Part shown: piece by piece, positions 53,513 through 64,000 of the stretch
Layout: every line of letters begins with the position of its first letter
How positions within the stretch are numbered: the first letter of the stretch is position 1
Origin: Chromobotia macracanthus
Taxonomy: Eukaryota; Chordata; Actinopteri; Cypriniformes; Botiidae
NCBI GenBank assembly: GCA_036877525.1
Contig: JAZGTH010000015.1
Location: forward strand, 3,979,001 to 4,043,000
Length of the DNA: 64,000 bases
Direction: 5' to 3'
Notes under the pieces: model-generated
Seen by the model: the letters and a program-made list of their open reading frames with translations, nothing else
What the model was told of the DNA's origin: nothing
The model's database searches: none
Position numbers and translations under genes: made by a program

Positions 53513-56500
53513 GAATAGCCCTGTTATACAGTTCAGCAGGACTGTGAACCATAAACCACTACTTCCACTACTCAGCCAACATATAACCAACACAGCGAGT
53601 TCACAGGTGCAGGTCAGATCCTACAGCACCCCACAACAACAGCTGAAATGCTGCATCGTTACTCAAACAGAAGCAGCCAGTGGAGCGTAGCCAAAGTTCC
53701 TCTTATAACACATTCAGGCTGGAGCGAGGAAGCCATGCCGACTGTGTACAGGAAGTGATGGAGTGGGGTGTGGGAGAAAACATTCTGCTGGAGTAAACAC
53801 ATCCATATTTCAGCTGCTGCTGGGGGTGTGATATCTCCACGAGAAGTCATTCCGCAGTGCTTCACTCTGATGACCACACGCCGCTCTGCCACATTAACCA
53901 GAAAACAATCGCCGACTGCCTCCATATGTGAAGGGGGATGACTGTTGCAAAACAAAAGTGTGACTTTAGCCTGTCGCTGTGGCTTGGTGGGCAGCACTTA
54001 CTCGACACAAAAAAACAGAAGCAAAGAAAAAATATATACTTTGTTATGTTGTGTTAGTTACCATGAAATCAAAACATACTATTCTTTTTTTTAAAACATG
54101 TGCCCCTGTAATCTTTCATCAAAATCTGAAAATGTACTTCCTTTCTGCAACAGCAGGCCTTCTCTGATGATGATGTCAGTCGAATGGCTTGGGCTAAGCC
54201 AAAGCAGTTAACCACTCCCCTCCAATTGTCAGTCTACTGTGAGCTTTGAAACGCCAACTTTCATGGAGCCAATCAATTCCATGTGGAAAAAGAAGCCACA
54301 CCCTCCATTTTCCCATTTCATTTTGAATTACTTTAGAACTCCCAAGTCGGATGCAACTTCCGGATCATGCAGACTTTAATATTTGGCATGGTTGCCATAA
54401 TAACAGGTTGCATGGGTGGCATTTGTGCCTTAAATCAGATTAGTGGAAATGAAAGCTCACAGGCTCAAACTGCTGGTTTCCCCATCACTGCCAACCTGCT
54501 CGTAATGACGGTGTATTAGAACTAGATTAAATCTGCACTTATCTTCCCAACACACAGAGACCTGAACCCTCACAGCTTCCTGAGCATGTTGCAACCACAA
54601 AGATCTAGAGAAAAATATCAAGTGAGAAGAAAAGCATCTGATGATGCTGCAAGCTGCTGCAGATGGTTACAGAAGCAGTTGGTTACAGTCTCTTGTGGAT
54701 GGTAAATCCAGAACTACCATCTGTGAAGCAGCAGGAAAAGAGACGCCCCTACAATACAGATTTATGCTGCAGTTTGTCTTATTTGAATCTTCTTCTACAC
54801 AATAATGTAAAAGGGCCCAAAGGTTTCATGCTGATTGTACAAGCCCCCAGAACAATATGTATTAATTGTATTTGTTCCAAATTGTTCTTGGTTGTAATAC
54901 TTTTGTATTGCTCTATGCTCTTTAGAATTATGTTACCGCTCTGAATAAAACATCAAATAAGTGTTAAGTGTTTAACAATCATTTCAGTCACCATTCACTG
55001 GTCAGTACATGAGAAAAGATGGACAATTAGGCATTTAAACTTACAGAGTGTGCTATGCTATTACCATGTTTGTATGTACTGCAGTAATGCCATGTTTTGT
55101 TCACGTGTACCATAGTCATTTGATAATAATCCGTGAAATATCATGGTATACAAATATTAATCATCAGTAGCACTGTATATATTAAACAATCATTATATCA
55201 CAGGAGAACATTAAAACCAATTCACACTACCAAAAGAATCCAAATAAAATACAACGAATAAATGAAAAACACAGAGCAGAGAAGCATCGGGTTATGGAAT
55301 GCTGTGAAAACAAAAGATCATATTTGACTTTCAAAAACAACAATGCATGTCAAGAGCAAGCATGCAACGCTCGCATTCACTCACTGTGAAATCAGGAAAA
55401 TAAGATATTAATAGCCGAGGCAGAACTGCTTTGGCCATTATCTCATAATCCTCCTCTGCTGCTAAAGAAATAAACATTCATGAAGAGCTCTTGAACTGCA
55501 GAACATAATGGAGTCATGTCAGTGCACTGAAACATTGAAAAGTATGCGATATCATAAACATAGGTTTGCCTGAAATACTTTTAAATATTGATTATGGTGG
55601 CTGTAAAAACTGAAAAGATTTCTACACAATTAAGACTGTTGCAAAAAAATTACAAAACAATGTTAAACAAAAGAAAACTTCCCCAATCCCAGAAACTTTA
55701 CAATTCTATTCACACAACTGAAGACAAACACCTGGAATTGTTAACATTGCACACAAACTGAACAATTATACACAAAGCACTTTCTGGAAAAAAACAAAAC
55801 AAAAAAACGATTCATTCCTCACAGCCTCACAGTTTGAAAACCTTCTCCACAGTCGTAGCTTTACACTGGGGCAAAATGCTAGTGGCTATAAAGTTGAGCC
55901 ATACTGCTGTGGCAGATGGTCAGAAAAGATGTTTTGCCCTCAAGGGCAAATACCATTGATTAATTATCCACTGCAGAGAGTCGTTTATCATAACCGCCAC
56001 AAGTTAATATCATCCTGCGCAGTCCTGTAATTACATTGGGAATTTACAGTTGAGTTCCCTGAGAATAAATCTTAAACCTGTTAATTTCAATAATCAACAC
56101 AACCTCTTATTCCACAAATCAACAATCCACATAGCCAGTTGTTTATTGAGAAGGTTACGGCCCTATTATTGCAAATACAAGATCAAATTTCTGTCCCCCA
56201 AGTCAAATGAGAACAAACTTTGAAGTCATGAAACGTAAGTTGCAACTGTCTTTTCTTCCTAATGGTGACACATATCCATGTAAAAACGGCTTCTGGAATA
56301 AGAACAGGACTTAATATTGCTCTTCCGGAGTTGATTTGATTGTTGGAAATTGGAGGAATAGAAACTGCCTCGCTATTGGACAGTGAAAATAGTCCCGCCC
56401 TCCGGGGGAGACATGCATTCCCATCACTTTGTTGGGAAGGTTAATGTTTTTAAAAGATCACGAAGGCACATGAATTAAAAACATAATGATGTGCATGCAT

Positions 56501-57373
56501 AAATCATTTATAAGAAACACTGCAATATCCCATAAAAATAACACAAGTACATTTTGATGTCATGCTATTTTTAAAGGAATCTTAAGAAAGCACTGTTTTC
56601 CTTTTCTCCATCTGTACATCACTTTCCATTATCAGCATTGTGCACCTCAGACCCAGGGGTTAAAAAATGCAGCCAGGTCATGTCATAGACTTCCCACCCT
56701 CATTAAAAACCCTGTGAGAGGGTGGCATGAGAGAAAAGAGCAGAAAAGCTGCGACCCCAGCAGCGACCAGACTGTGATGCTGGGGAGAAATGAGCACAAT
56801 GTGTCATTGACACATTCTAACAAGCTCATGAGCCCTCCCGTACCGACCGCCGATGCCCGACACCAGCACAGGTTACGCGTGAGTGCTCGCTGAACTGGTC
56901 GCAATTAACAGCGGGCATCCGCTTGTTCACACGCATCTGTGCCATCAGTCCTGAGGCGTGTTTGTTTGTGGCAGAATGTGACACGAGTATCAGACAGTGT
57001 TGTGGCCCGTGCTGACCCTGGCCATCTGGCCGGCCTCGAGATGTTGCTCCATTCTGTAGCGAGACAGCAGGCAGCTAGCTGCACCTTCTCACAAGTTTTG
57101 CTTAACAAGTCATTAACGTGCAACCAGTGCAAGACTCTGGCATAATTGGTTCAGTTTAATGGGAGATAGGAGAAAACCGGGACAAACAATTTAAGCAAAT
57201 AGCACAGCGATATGCACACAGTCTGGTGGACGGCAAAATAAATTAAATATGTGGATAAATACGGATATCTCAAATTTGGTTTTAGATATTCAGCATACTA
57301 CTGAATAATACAGAAATGCAAGCAAATCTTTTTGTAATCCACCAGGCATTTGTAAAAGAGAAACGTAAAAGAG

Positions 57374-57452
57374 AATTACATGCACTTTTCCCTGGGAATC
57401 GAACCCACAGCCTTTGCACTACTAACCCAATGCTCTGCCAGTTGAGCTACAT
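57374..57452 (-). mobile_element. tRNA-like SINE head
   Basis: Minus strand reads GTAGCTCAACTGGCAGAGCA and then GGGTTCGATTCCCAGGG, so both Pol III boxes are near consensus. The cloverleaf between them is not convincing, and similar decayed heads elsewhere in the window favour a SINE. In ext1 intron 1. Confidence 0.65.
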
Positions 57453-58157
57453 GTAGCGGCTTAAAAGCCAACCAAAGCCGCTATGAATGGAGCTGAATGC
57501 AGGAATAACTTGTAATGCATCAATCATACATTACTTCGCATCTTAAAGTTTATTTTCTCCACCGATTACTTAACACTGAGGCATTGACATTTCTTAAAGC
57601 ATCGGAATCATTGAATTAAAGCAAATACATTTGAATGAATATACGGGCAACAAAAAATGTGTGCTCCCACACTCACCCCCTTCCTCCCTTACTAACCCCT
57701 CCCACAACAGGTGCTTTAATTCTCAAATAATGAATGACACTCCCATATTTTCCCACAGTCACGACGTCACACATGAATATTTACACGGCTCCTATACTAT
57801 AGGAGCACATTACATAGCACTGCATGAGAAACAAACCAGCTTTATGCAGGTTGAACAGAGGATTTTACACAAAAGGGGCTGGAGAGGTTTAGGAGTGAAC
57901 TTGTCATTTTAAGAACGCTTTTAGTAGCTGGTTGTGACACTGTCATTTTGTTTCATGTATTAAAAGACAGTCAGGAAGCTAAAAATAAATTAAGCTGGAG
58001 CTGAAAGACATTCTCATAAATAAAAGAACACGGGATGAGTTTTTGCTCTCTGTCGCTCCTGAAAAGTCACCGTGCTTGTGTCAGACTTCAACTGCTTTAA
58101 TCCCTCCAAGAGTTCTGCGCTGCTAAGCACATGAGTTCAAGCCAAAGGAATGCCAGT

Positions 58158-58158
<1 letters not shown>

Positions 58159-58202
<44 letters not shown>
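58159..58202. repeat. (CA)n microsatellite
   Basis: About 21 ca units in ext1 intron 1. Confidence 0.95.
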
Positions 58203-58204
<2 letters not shown>

Positions 58205-58983
58205 TCTTTCAACATGCATGTGAGCACCAAACGGCCCCTTTCACCCTGCTGGAAACAGTCAGACCCATTTCCCCTCAGTTATGCGCTAGTTTTAGCTCGC
58301 AGGGCCAATACCGCCTGCCGAGAATATCAGCATTTCTAAAGGTCATTAAAGTTCACATCATAAAACATACCGTGCTTTGAAGATCTGCATTAGCAGGCAT
58401 CTGTCACGGTTTCCAAAAACATCTAGCAAGTGCTTGAGAATGTGTTGCATCCAACACTGGGAAGAGTTTCATTTAACAGACATCTGTGACTGAAAAATCG
58501 GCTTCATGTCCAGTAAATCTCAGCTTCTGGCAGCTTCATTAAAATTTAATATGATTAAAAACGCAATCAAATTATTTACACAGCAGCTCGGTGAGGTGTT
58601 TGGACATGTATGAATTTATCAGCATTACATAATACAGTATCAAACATAATAGCACAAGCACAGTTTCTAGCACAAAGTTTAGAAAATGAGTATATTGTTT
58701 AAATTTGTACACAAATCAAGGGCAGGGCAGGCCTCAACTCTGTACAGTCAGAAATTCCCATTATTTTTATGAGTCTTTGGAAAACTGTGGTCACTGTTGA
58801 TGAAACCAGCTCTAAGTTCCTGTTGTTCTTCCATAGGTAGTCATTCGTACTCTTTGCTCTTTCCATGAACGGCTAAAAAACATGTTTTGTTCACTCTTAA
58901 TAAGGACTATTGGCAGGACATTTAGCAGAACAATCTACAGAGTGATGTCAGATATTACTGGCATGGCTTATTAAACAGTTAAT

Positions 58984-59141
58984 TTAAAGCTACAATCCAT
59001 ACGTTTCTGGGTTAAAATGAAAATGTTTTTCTGGGAAAACATACATAATGAAAAGTAAAGTAACCTGGAATTTTATCTTTCAAACAGAGATGGCGGTAGA
59101 GAGACGAAAAATACTCAGAGAGAATAAAATTACAGCTTTAA
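58984..59141. mobile_element. TTAA-type MITE, short copy 8
   Basis: ttaaagctacaatccatacg at the left and attacagctttaat at the right, with the 'caaacagagatggcggtag' block. Deleted internally. In ext1 intron 1. Confidence 0.7.
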
Positions 59142-60441
59142 TATTTAAAACAAACCAAAAAAGTAATACATTTTAGACTATAAATACTATTTATAAATGT
59201 ATTACCTTCAGTTTTCTTAGCCTTTTCCACAATGTGTTTTGTACCAAAGCAGTTTTACTGAAAACAATATCTCTTTTTATTATGAACAAAATGTCATTGC
59301 ATAAAAAAGCTGCATAAATATTCAGAAAAAGACTCTCCTTTTATGTTCCATGGACAAAATAACAGCATGTGCATTTGGAAGGGCAAGAGGATGAGACAAT
59401 AATGACAGAATTAGCATTTCTGGGATAACTGCTGTATTTCTTTCCATTTCATTTATAGCTCCGGAAAATTCAATAGCAGAAAACACCATCAAAGACGTCT
59501 CGCAGCACATATATGAGTCCCAGATCCCTTGTTTGCTGGATGAGTTCAAAAGAAGCTTCATTAAACATTTACAGGAGCTCAGAGGGCCCATCTACACATT
59601 TCTGCTCTGTCTGACCTGAGGTTAATTTCTCTAATTACTGCACAAGGCTGGAGAGAGCTTGATTCCAACACACTGACATGTTTATGTGCCTGTGTTGCTT
59701 CTATGTCACAGGTCCAGAATACATATGTGCATAATTCATGGCGTACAACCTTAAACAAAGGCCTAAAGCATCAGTTTCACCTCATAGGATTGTTGGCAAG
59801 TTATTATATGTAATATTCATCTCAACAAGGTCATGCAACTATCTGCAACTCTTACATTGGAATTATACAACTCAATGGCTAAGGGATTAGACAAAGAGAT
59901 TAAGCAACTAACCTGGGAAAACAAACGTTTAAGTAATAAGCGTTTTTTACTACGTAACATTTTTACAGCAAACCATCTTTACAATAAATGTAAATGTTTC
60001 ACCCGTATGTTCTTTATTTCTTATTCAATAGATGGAAATGTGACACTCTGGTTTATACAAAGACTGCATCAAACAAAGACAGAAACATTCTGTATGTTGG
60101 TGGAAATGATGTGAAAGAGATTCACTCAGAGTCACGCAGCTGTGTGAAATGTAAGTCAGGCCTGACAGAGATGTTTCACTGGACAGATAATTACATAACA
60201 GGCATTTGTCTGAACATCAGCCAGCTGGGCCTGACACAGACCGTGTTGAAACATCTCAACAGGAAGAACATTTCTAACAATGTCTGCTCACTATGAGCAG
60301 TATTTCATTCACTGCATTTAGACGACACCTCTTCAAATCGTTGTTAAATACTTAAGACAATAGAGAGCACAATATACGCCACAGTGACTACAGCAACATA
60401 CAATGCAGTAAGTACTTAATTTATAATAAAAAAAAAAAAAG

Positions 60442-60810
60442 AGGAAGGCGATTTGTTCCAGAAACATTTTTTGATATGCTGGTTGAAAGTTTCTTCACAT
60501 CCTGACAGTAATCACTAAACAATTTAATATAAATGTACTTATGATATATATCTATATATCATATGTGGAAGGGCAGGGCCGAAAAAATTTTGATCCAATC
60601 ACTGCATTCGGTCCAAATGCAATGATAGGATGTCCTACTTGCTTGTCAAACATCTCACTGAATGCAATGACTGGATTAAAATGTCATGGTCCTGCACCTG
60701 TACATATGATTAGAAATATATTTTGACCACTTAGTGATCGCTATCAGGATGTGAAAAGACAATCAGCAAAACAAATAATGTTTCTGCAAAAATATCATCT
60801 ACCCTCCCTT
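60442..60810. mobile_element. long-inverted-repeat (foldback) MITE
   Basis: About 370 bp. The left arm (60442-60525: gttccagaaac...ttcacatcctgacagtaatcac) is the imperfect reverse complement of the right arm (about 60725-60810: gtgatcgctatcaggatgtg...gtttctgcaaa), with arms of about 80 bp. The interior contains a perfect 22-bp hairpin (60541-60562). No coding capacity. Confidence 0.75.
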
Positions 60811-61427
60811 TAATGTCCATTTCTTCAAAACATGTACGTAAACGGTGCAACAAAACAGAAACTTGCATTACAGATTCTGTTTACGTTTCACTGCGCCGTA
60901 GACGATCGAGTTCCGTACGATTGATCCGTCAGTACATGTCGCAGAGGGACAGAAACACAAGAACAGCAGGTTCAGTCTTCTCCACCCAGCTCATGTGACA
61001 CTGGGACACTCGGGGGGTCAGTGCTGAAGGCGGATGGAGTGATTGAGAAGGTCACTGCTGGGATAGATCTCATTCTGTCCTCTCTGGTCACCAAACAACT
61101 GTTACATCAGTCCCTGAATGACCCAGAATCATGCATAATTCATCACCAAGGAAGCAGTGTTGATAGAGAGACAAGCCAAGACATGCAAATATTGATTCCA
61201 CTCTCCTCTAGCACGTTACGCTCACTCGACTGGTTAATTTACCCAGTCCTGCCAAACATCTGAAATAACTGGAATGAACGAGCAGTTATACAGCACCAGG
61301 GTTAATAATTAACCTGTGGTCGGGGCACAAACTGATAAAATGCCCCAGATATTTAAAGTTGCAACATTATTTTTGGTTAAAATACTTTGTCTTATTTAGA
61401 CTTACTTAGACTTTGTCTTATTCAGAC

Positions 61428-61686
61428 TAAAGCTGCAATTCATAACTTTTGCCTCTCTATCACCATCTCTGTTTGAAACATAAATCGCAGATTACTTTAA
61501 ATACTTTTCATTATGTATGTTGAAGTCAAGTAATTTGAGGACTCGACAGCTCAAATTATAAATCAACTTACTGTTTAGATTGGTATAAGGTAAGGAGATC
61601 TTTTAAACACTGATATGTTATGTATTCGCTCAATAACTGAATTTTGCTTATTGTTAGCCAAAACAAGTTATAAATTGCAGGTTTAA
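61428..61686. mobile_element. TTAA-type MITE, copy 9
   Basis: aaagctgcaattcataactt plus the 'ctctatcaccatctctgttt' block at the left, and aagttataaattgcaggttt at the right. The left flank is CTAA and the right flank TTAA. In ext1 intron 1. Confidence 0.75.
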
Positions 61687-64000
61687 TATGCAGAGATGTT
61701 GATAAGTTCAGCATTTATTGTGATATTTCATTCTTTACATATTTCAGTTTGCTAAATAAACTTCAGACTTAACAAACAAGAAACATCACAAGCAACTTGT
61801 GACTGAGACAGATGCCTCTAAAAAGGCTCCTGAAAATCAGTTCCAAGAGTCACAAAATGTATGAAAAAATAAATGCACTTCAATGAAAAAAGTTTTCTGA
61901 TACCGGCACTGACCTGTAATGACTGCAGGTTATTCCAGGAGTTTCTTACCCAGCAGGGGGAAAAGCCCCCATATTAGTAGTGGACAAAAAGGCCTAAAGG
62001 AATTAATTCACAGTGGTGAACCATAATCCTCATGGGTCATGTAAAGGCCGCTGGGTTTAATGAGGGCTGATGGGAAGGTCCTGCTGAGTGAAATCTAATG
62101 ACCAGCTCAGAGTTCATAAGAACAGAACGTCAACCGGCTCAGACTCGCATGTGACCTCAGCTCCAGCGGAGAACCAAATGTTCTTACATCCGGAGAGAGA
62201 AACTCTAGCAGTCATGCGGAAGTATAAAATCCTTGCATGGAATTTGATTTCATTAGACTCCTAATGAGAGGACATGTGCAAAACGACTTTTTGAAATGTA
62301 TTAGTCGGTAGGTTGCCTGAACTGCAAATAAACTAATTGGTCTTAAGGAAGCCCTGGATAATTAGGCTGGTTTTGGGTTCACCTGTCCACAATGCAACAC
62401 GTTTCTTGGAAAATGTTAATGAATATATAAGATTCATTACGTTTAGAAACAGCCAAACAGAGCAAAAAAATGGAGCAAATTCTATATGTCGAGAAAATGA
62501 GATTCTTTATGGCAAGTTGTCACAATGGAGCCTGCCATTATATTATAAACAACCTACATTACAAGGTCTTCAGCTAAATGTAAGCAATAATGAAAGACAA
62601 ATGGTTAATAAAACCGTAGAATTTAGTTTTTTTACATTTTAACCACAACGTTTTAAAAATTAAAGTCTTGTGCTAAGAATCATAGTTTCACCTTTCTGTT
62701 TAAATGCCCTAAAACCCCCTTTGTAACATCTAGAAATACTATTAATTATCTAGGTAAACTGGCCCACCTCAATAATCAACTAGTCATCCTTCATTGCAAC
62801 TAATGAGCTACACCGATAAAGCTCATCTGTACCACAAACACAAGCACAAATGCAGCAAAACCCTAAAGATAACCACCAAATCATGCCAAGTAATTCTAGT
62901 TAACACCTTCCTGACCATAACTCAGATTAAAACCCAGGCTTCCGGTGTGTGGTTACAGCCTCACACAGAAGAGTCTGCAGTGGAGCTTATGAAACACAGC
63001 CAATCCGGTGTAGGGGATCAGGTGGTCTCTCTAAGGGACAAGATGCTGTTAATGCACCTGTCTCACTTTTACAAATATCGTTTTATATTTAGATTCTTAA
63101 GTAACAGAAATGCTTTTATACAAATACATTTCATACGACATCTAAACAATATTTGCAGCTCAGTTTTGGCAAAGCTTCATGTTCTTCCCATCTCTGTAAA
63201 AAAGAATTTCACAGCTTTCTCTAACAGGATGTAAAATCCAGTGTGTAGATCCCTTTTATAACATATTCATATTCAACATATTCAACTGAATATGAGATTC
63301 AATTGGATTATTTTGTTATGATTCTTTTTTAAATGTAACCGAAATGACAATTTACAACCTTAACTAAAGAAACAGCGTAATTATGTATCTATTTATGTAT
63401 TTAAATCGTGTTTAAAACATCATTGCATGTATCGTTTGAAAGAAGGTAATTCTATAATGGTGGCAAGTGGAGAAGAGAAGAACGAAAAATAGTGATTATA
63501 AATAATGAATTCAATACAAAAAGTATAAATGCAACATTTAATGAAAAATTAACATTATGAAGTGAAAACTTTATCGAAATCAATCGTAAGTTGATTTTCT
63601 CATGCTTATAATTATTACACTGATGCATTTCATTTTCATTTTCATTGTCATATTGATAATTTGTCCATTTGTTTGCCATTCACAGTCAAAACAATGACAA
63701 CAAACACTCAAAATTCTACCAAAAAATACAAGTCATGGATCATAAAAAATTCATTTTCTCTTTTTGCTGCTTTGAGAACGTTCAGGCAGATTTGGAGACA
63801 CACCAAAGTGGCAAAAGTGACAGAAAGGTGAAACATAATCTCAGCATCACCATCGAGTGGACAAAGAGCGAGACAAGCCCAGGCAGACTGTAACCATACT
63901 CCAGAGGTAAGAGGCGAGACGGGTTATCGGAGACAAGAGACATCTTGATTGAGAAAGACTGCACATGCAATGCAACAAGTCTTAAAGGAACATTTCACAA

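Larger units (their letters stand above)
52242..64000 (-). other. ext1: ext1 intron 1 (3' part)
   Basis: At least 11.7 kb. It contains a hAT-like palindrome (53366), a SINE head (57374), (CA)n (58159), TTAA-type MITEs (58984, 61428), a decayed MITE arm (about 59330-59450), and a foldback MITE (60442). Unique-looking stretches with moderate GC lie at 54200-54800, 56600-57130, 57640-57900 and 61930-62290. No exon of ext1 or any other gene was recognised. Confidence 0.8.

Noticed and set aside
57374..57452. Possible functional tRNA gene on the minus strand
   Set aside because: Pol III boxes are present but the acceptor stem and anticodon arm do not pair convincingly, and related decayed copies exist in the window. 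Treated as a SINE head.
59833..60296. Overlapping 93-100-codon frames in ext1 intron 1
   Set aside because: No similarity to known proteins that I can recognise. The two overlapping frames look equally random.
62794..63234. 146-codon plus-strand open frame in ext1 intron 1
   Set aside because: AT-rich, no recognisable domain, no splice or promoter context. Length is compatible with chance in a 64-kb window.

Overview
This window is ordinary nuclear DNA from a ray-finned fish, most likely a cyprinid (carp/zebrafish relative). The evidence is spliced vertebrate genes with GT-AG introns, very long (CA)n, (GA)n and (TG)n microsatellites, and small non-autonomous repeats typical of cyprinid genomes. 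These include 'gggatagttcaccc' MITEs, tRNA-derived SINEs with the fish 'gtaagtcgctttggataaaagc' tail, and hAT-like palindromic elements. No prokaryotic gene, CRISPR array or viral genome was seen.

Three protein genes are present, all on the minus strand, so the window reads right to left in gene order. (1) ext1 (exostosin-1, heparan sulfate co-polymerase): ten coding exons, 52241 down to 42924, corresponding to exons 2-11 of the mammalian gene. The large first coding exon lies to the right of the window and at least 11.7 kb of intron 1 fills 52242-64000. (2) rad21 (cohesin kleisin): complete, 13 coding exons from 34306 to 30964 giving 637 residues, plus a predicted non-coding first exon at about 35082-35160 in a CpG island. 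(3) eif3h (eIF3 subunit h): start codon at 29898 and six coding exons down to 808. The last part of the protein lies left of the window. Every exon join was checked by reading frame and the frames close.

The order and orientation ext1-rad21-eif3h match human 8q23-q24, but the block is very compact. Only about 7.8 kb separates ext1 from rad21, and about 1 kb separates rad21 from eif3h. I find no utp23 between rad21 and eif3h, and no aard, slc30a8 or med30 between ext1 and rad21. This is what differential gene loss after the teleost genome duplication would leave, so the block is probably one of two paralogous copies. I cannot assign the a/b suffix.

The rest is intron or spacer rich in transposon relics. 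There are at least nine copies of a TTAA-flanked MITE with ends like AAAGCTGCAATCCATAACTTT, several long-inverted-repeat elements (one carrying a nested SINE with a 9-bp target-site duplication), and two SINEs in inverted orientation between ext1 and rad21. Three CpG-rich patches stand out: the rad21 promoter, the eif3h promoter, and an orphan patch at about 27.7-28.3 kb inside eif3h intron 1.

The genes do not form a pathway. eIF3h acts in translation initiation, RAD21 in chromosome cohesion and genome folding, and EXT1 in Golgi heparan sulfate synthesis. I did not find a convincing undescribed system. The best leads are the loss of the second separase-site arginine in RAD21, the UG-repeat/UCUC tract abutting the ext1 exon 3 splice acceptor, and the orphan CpG island.
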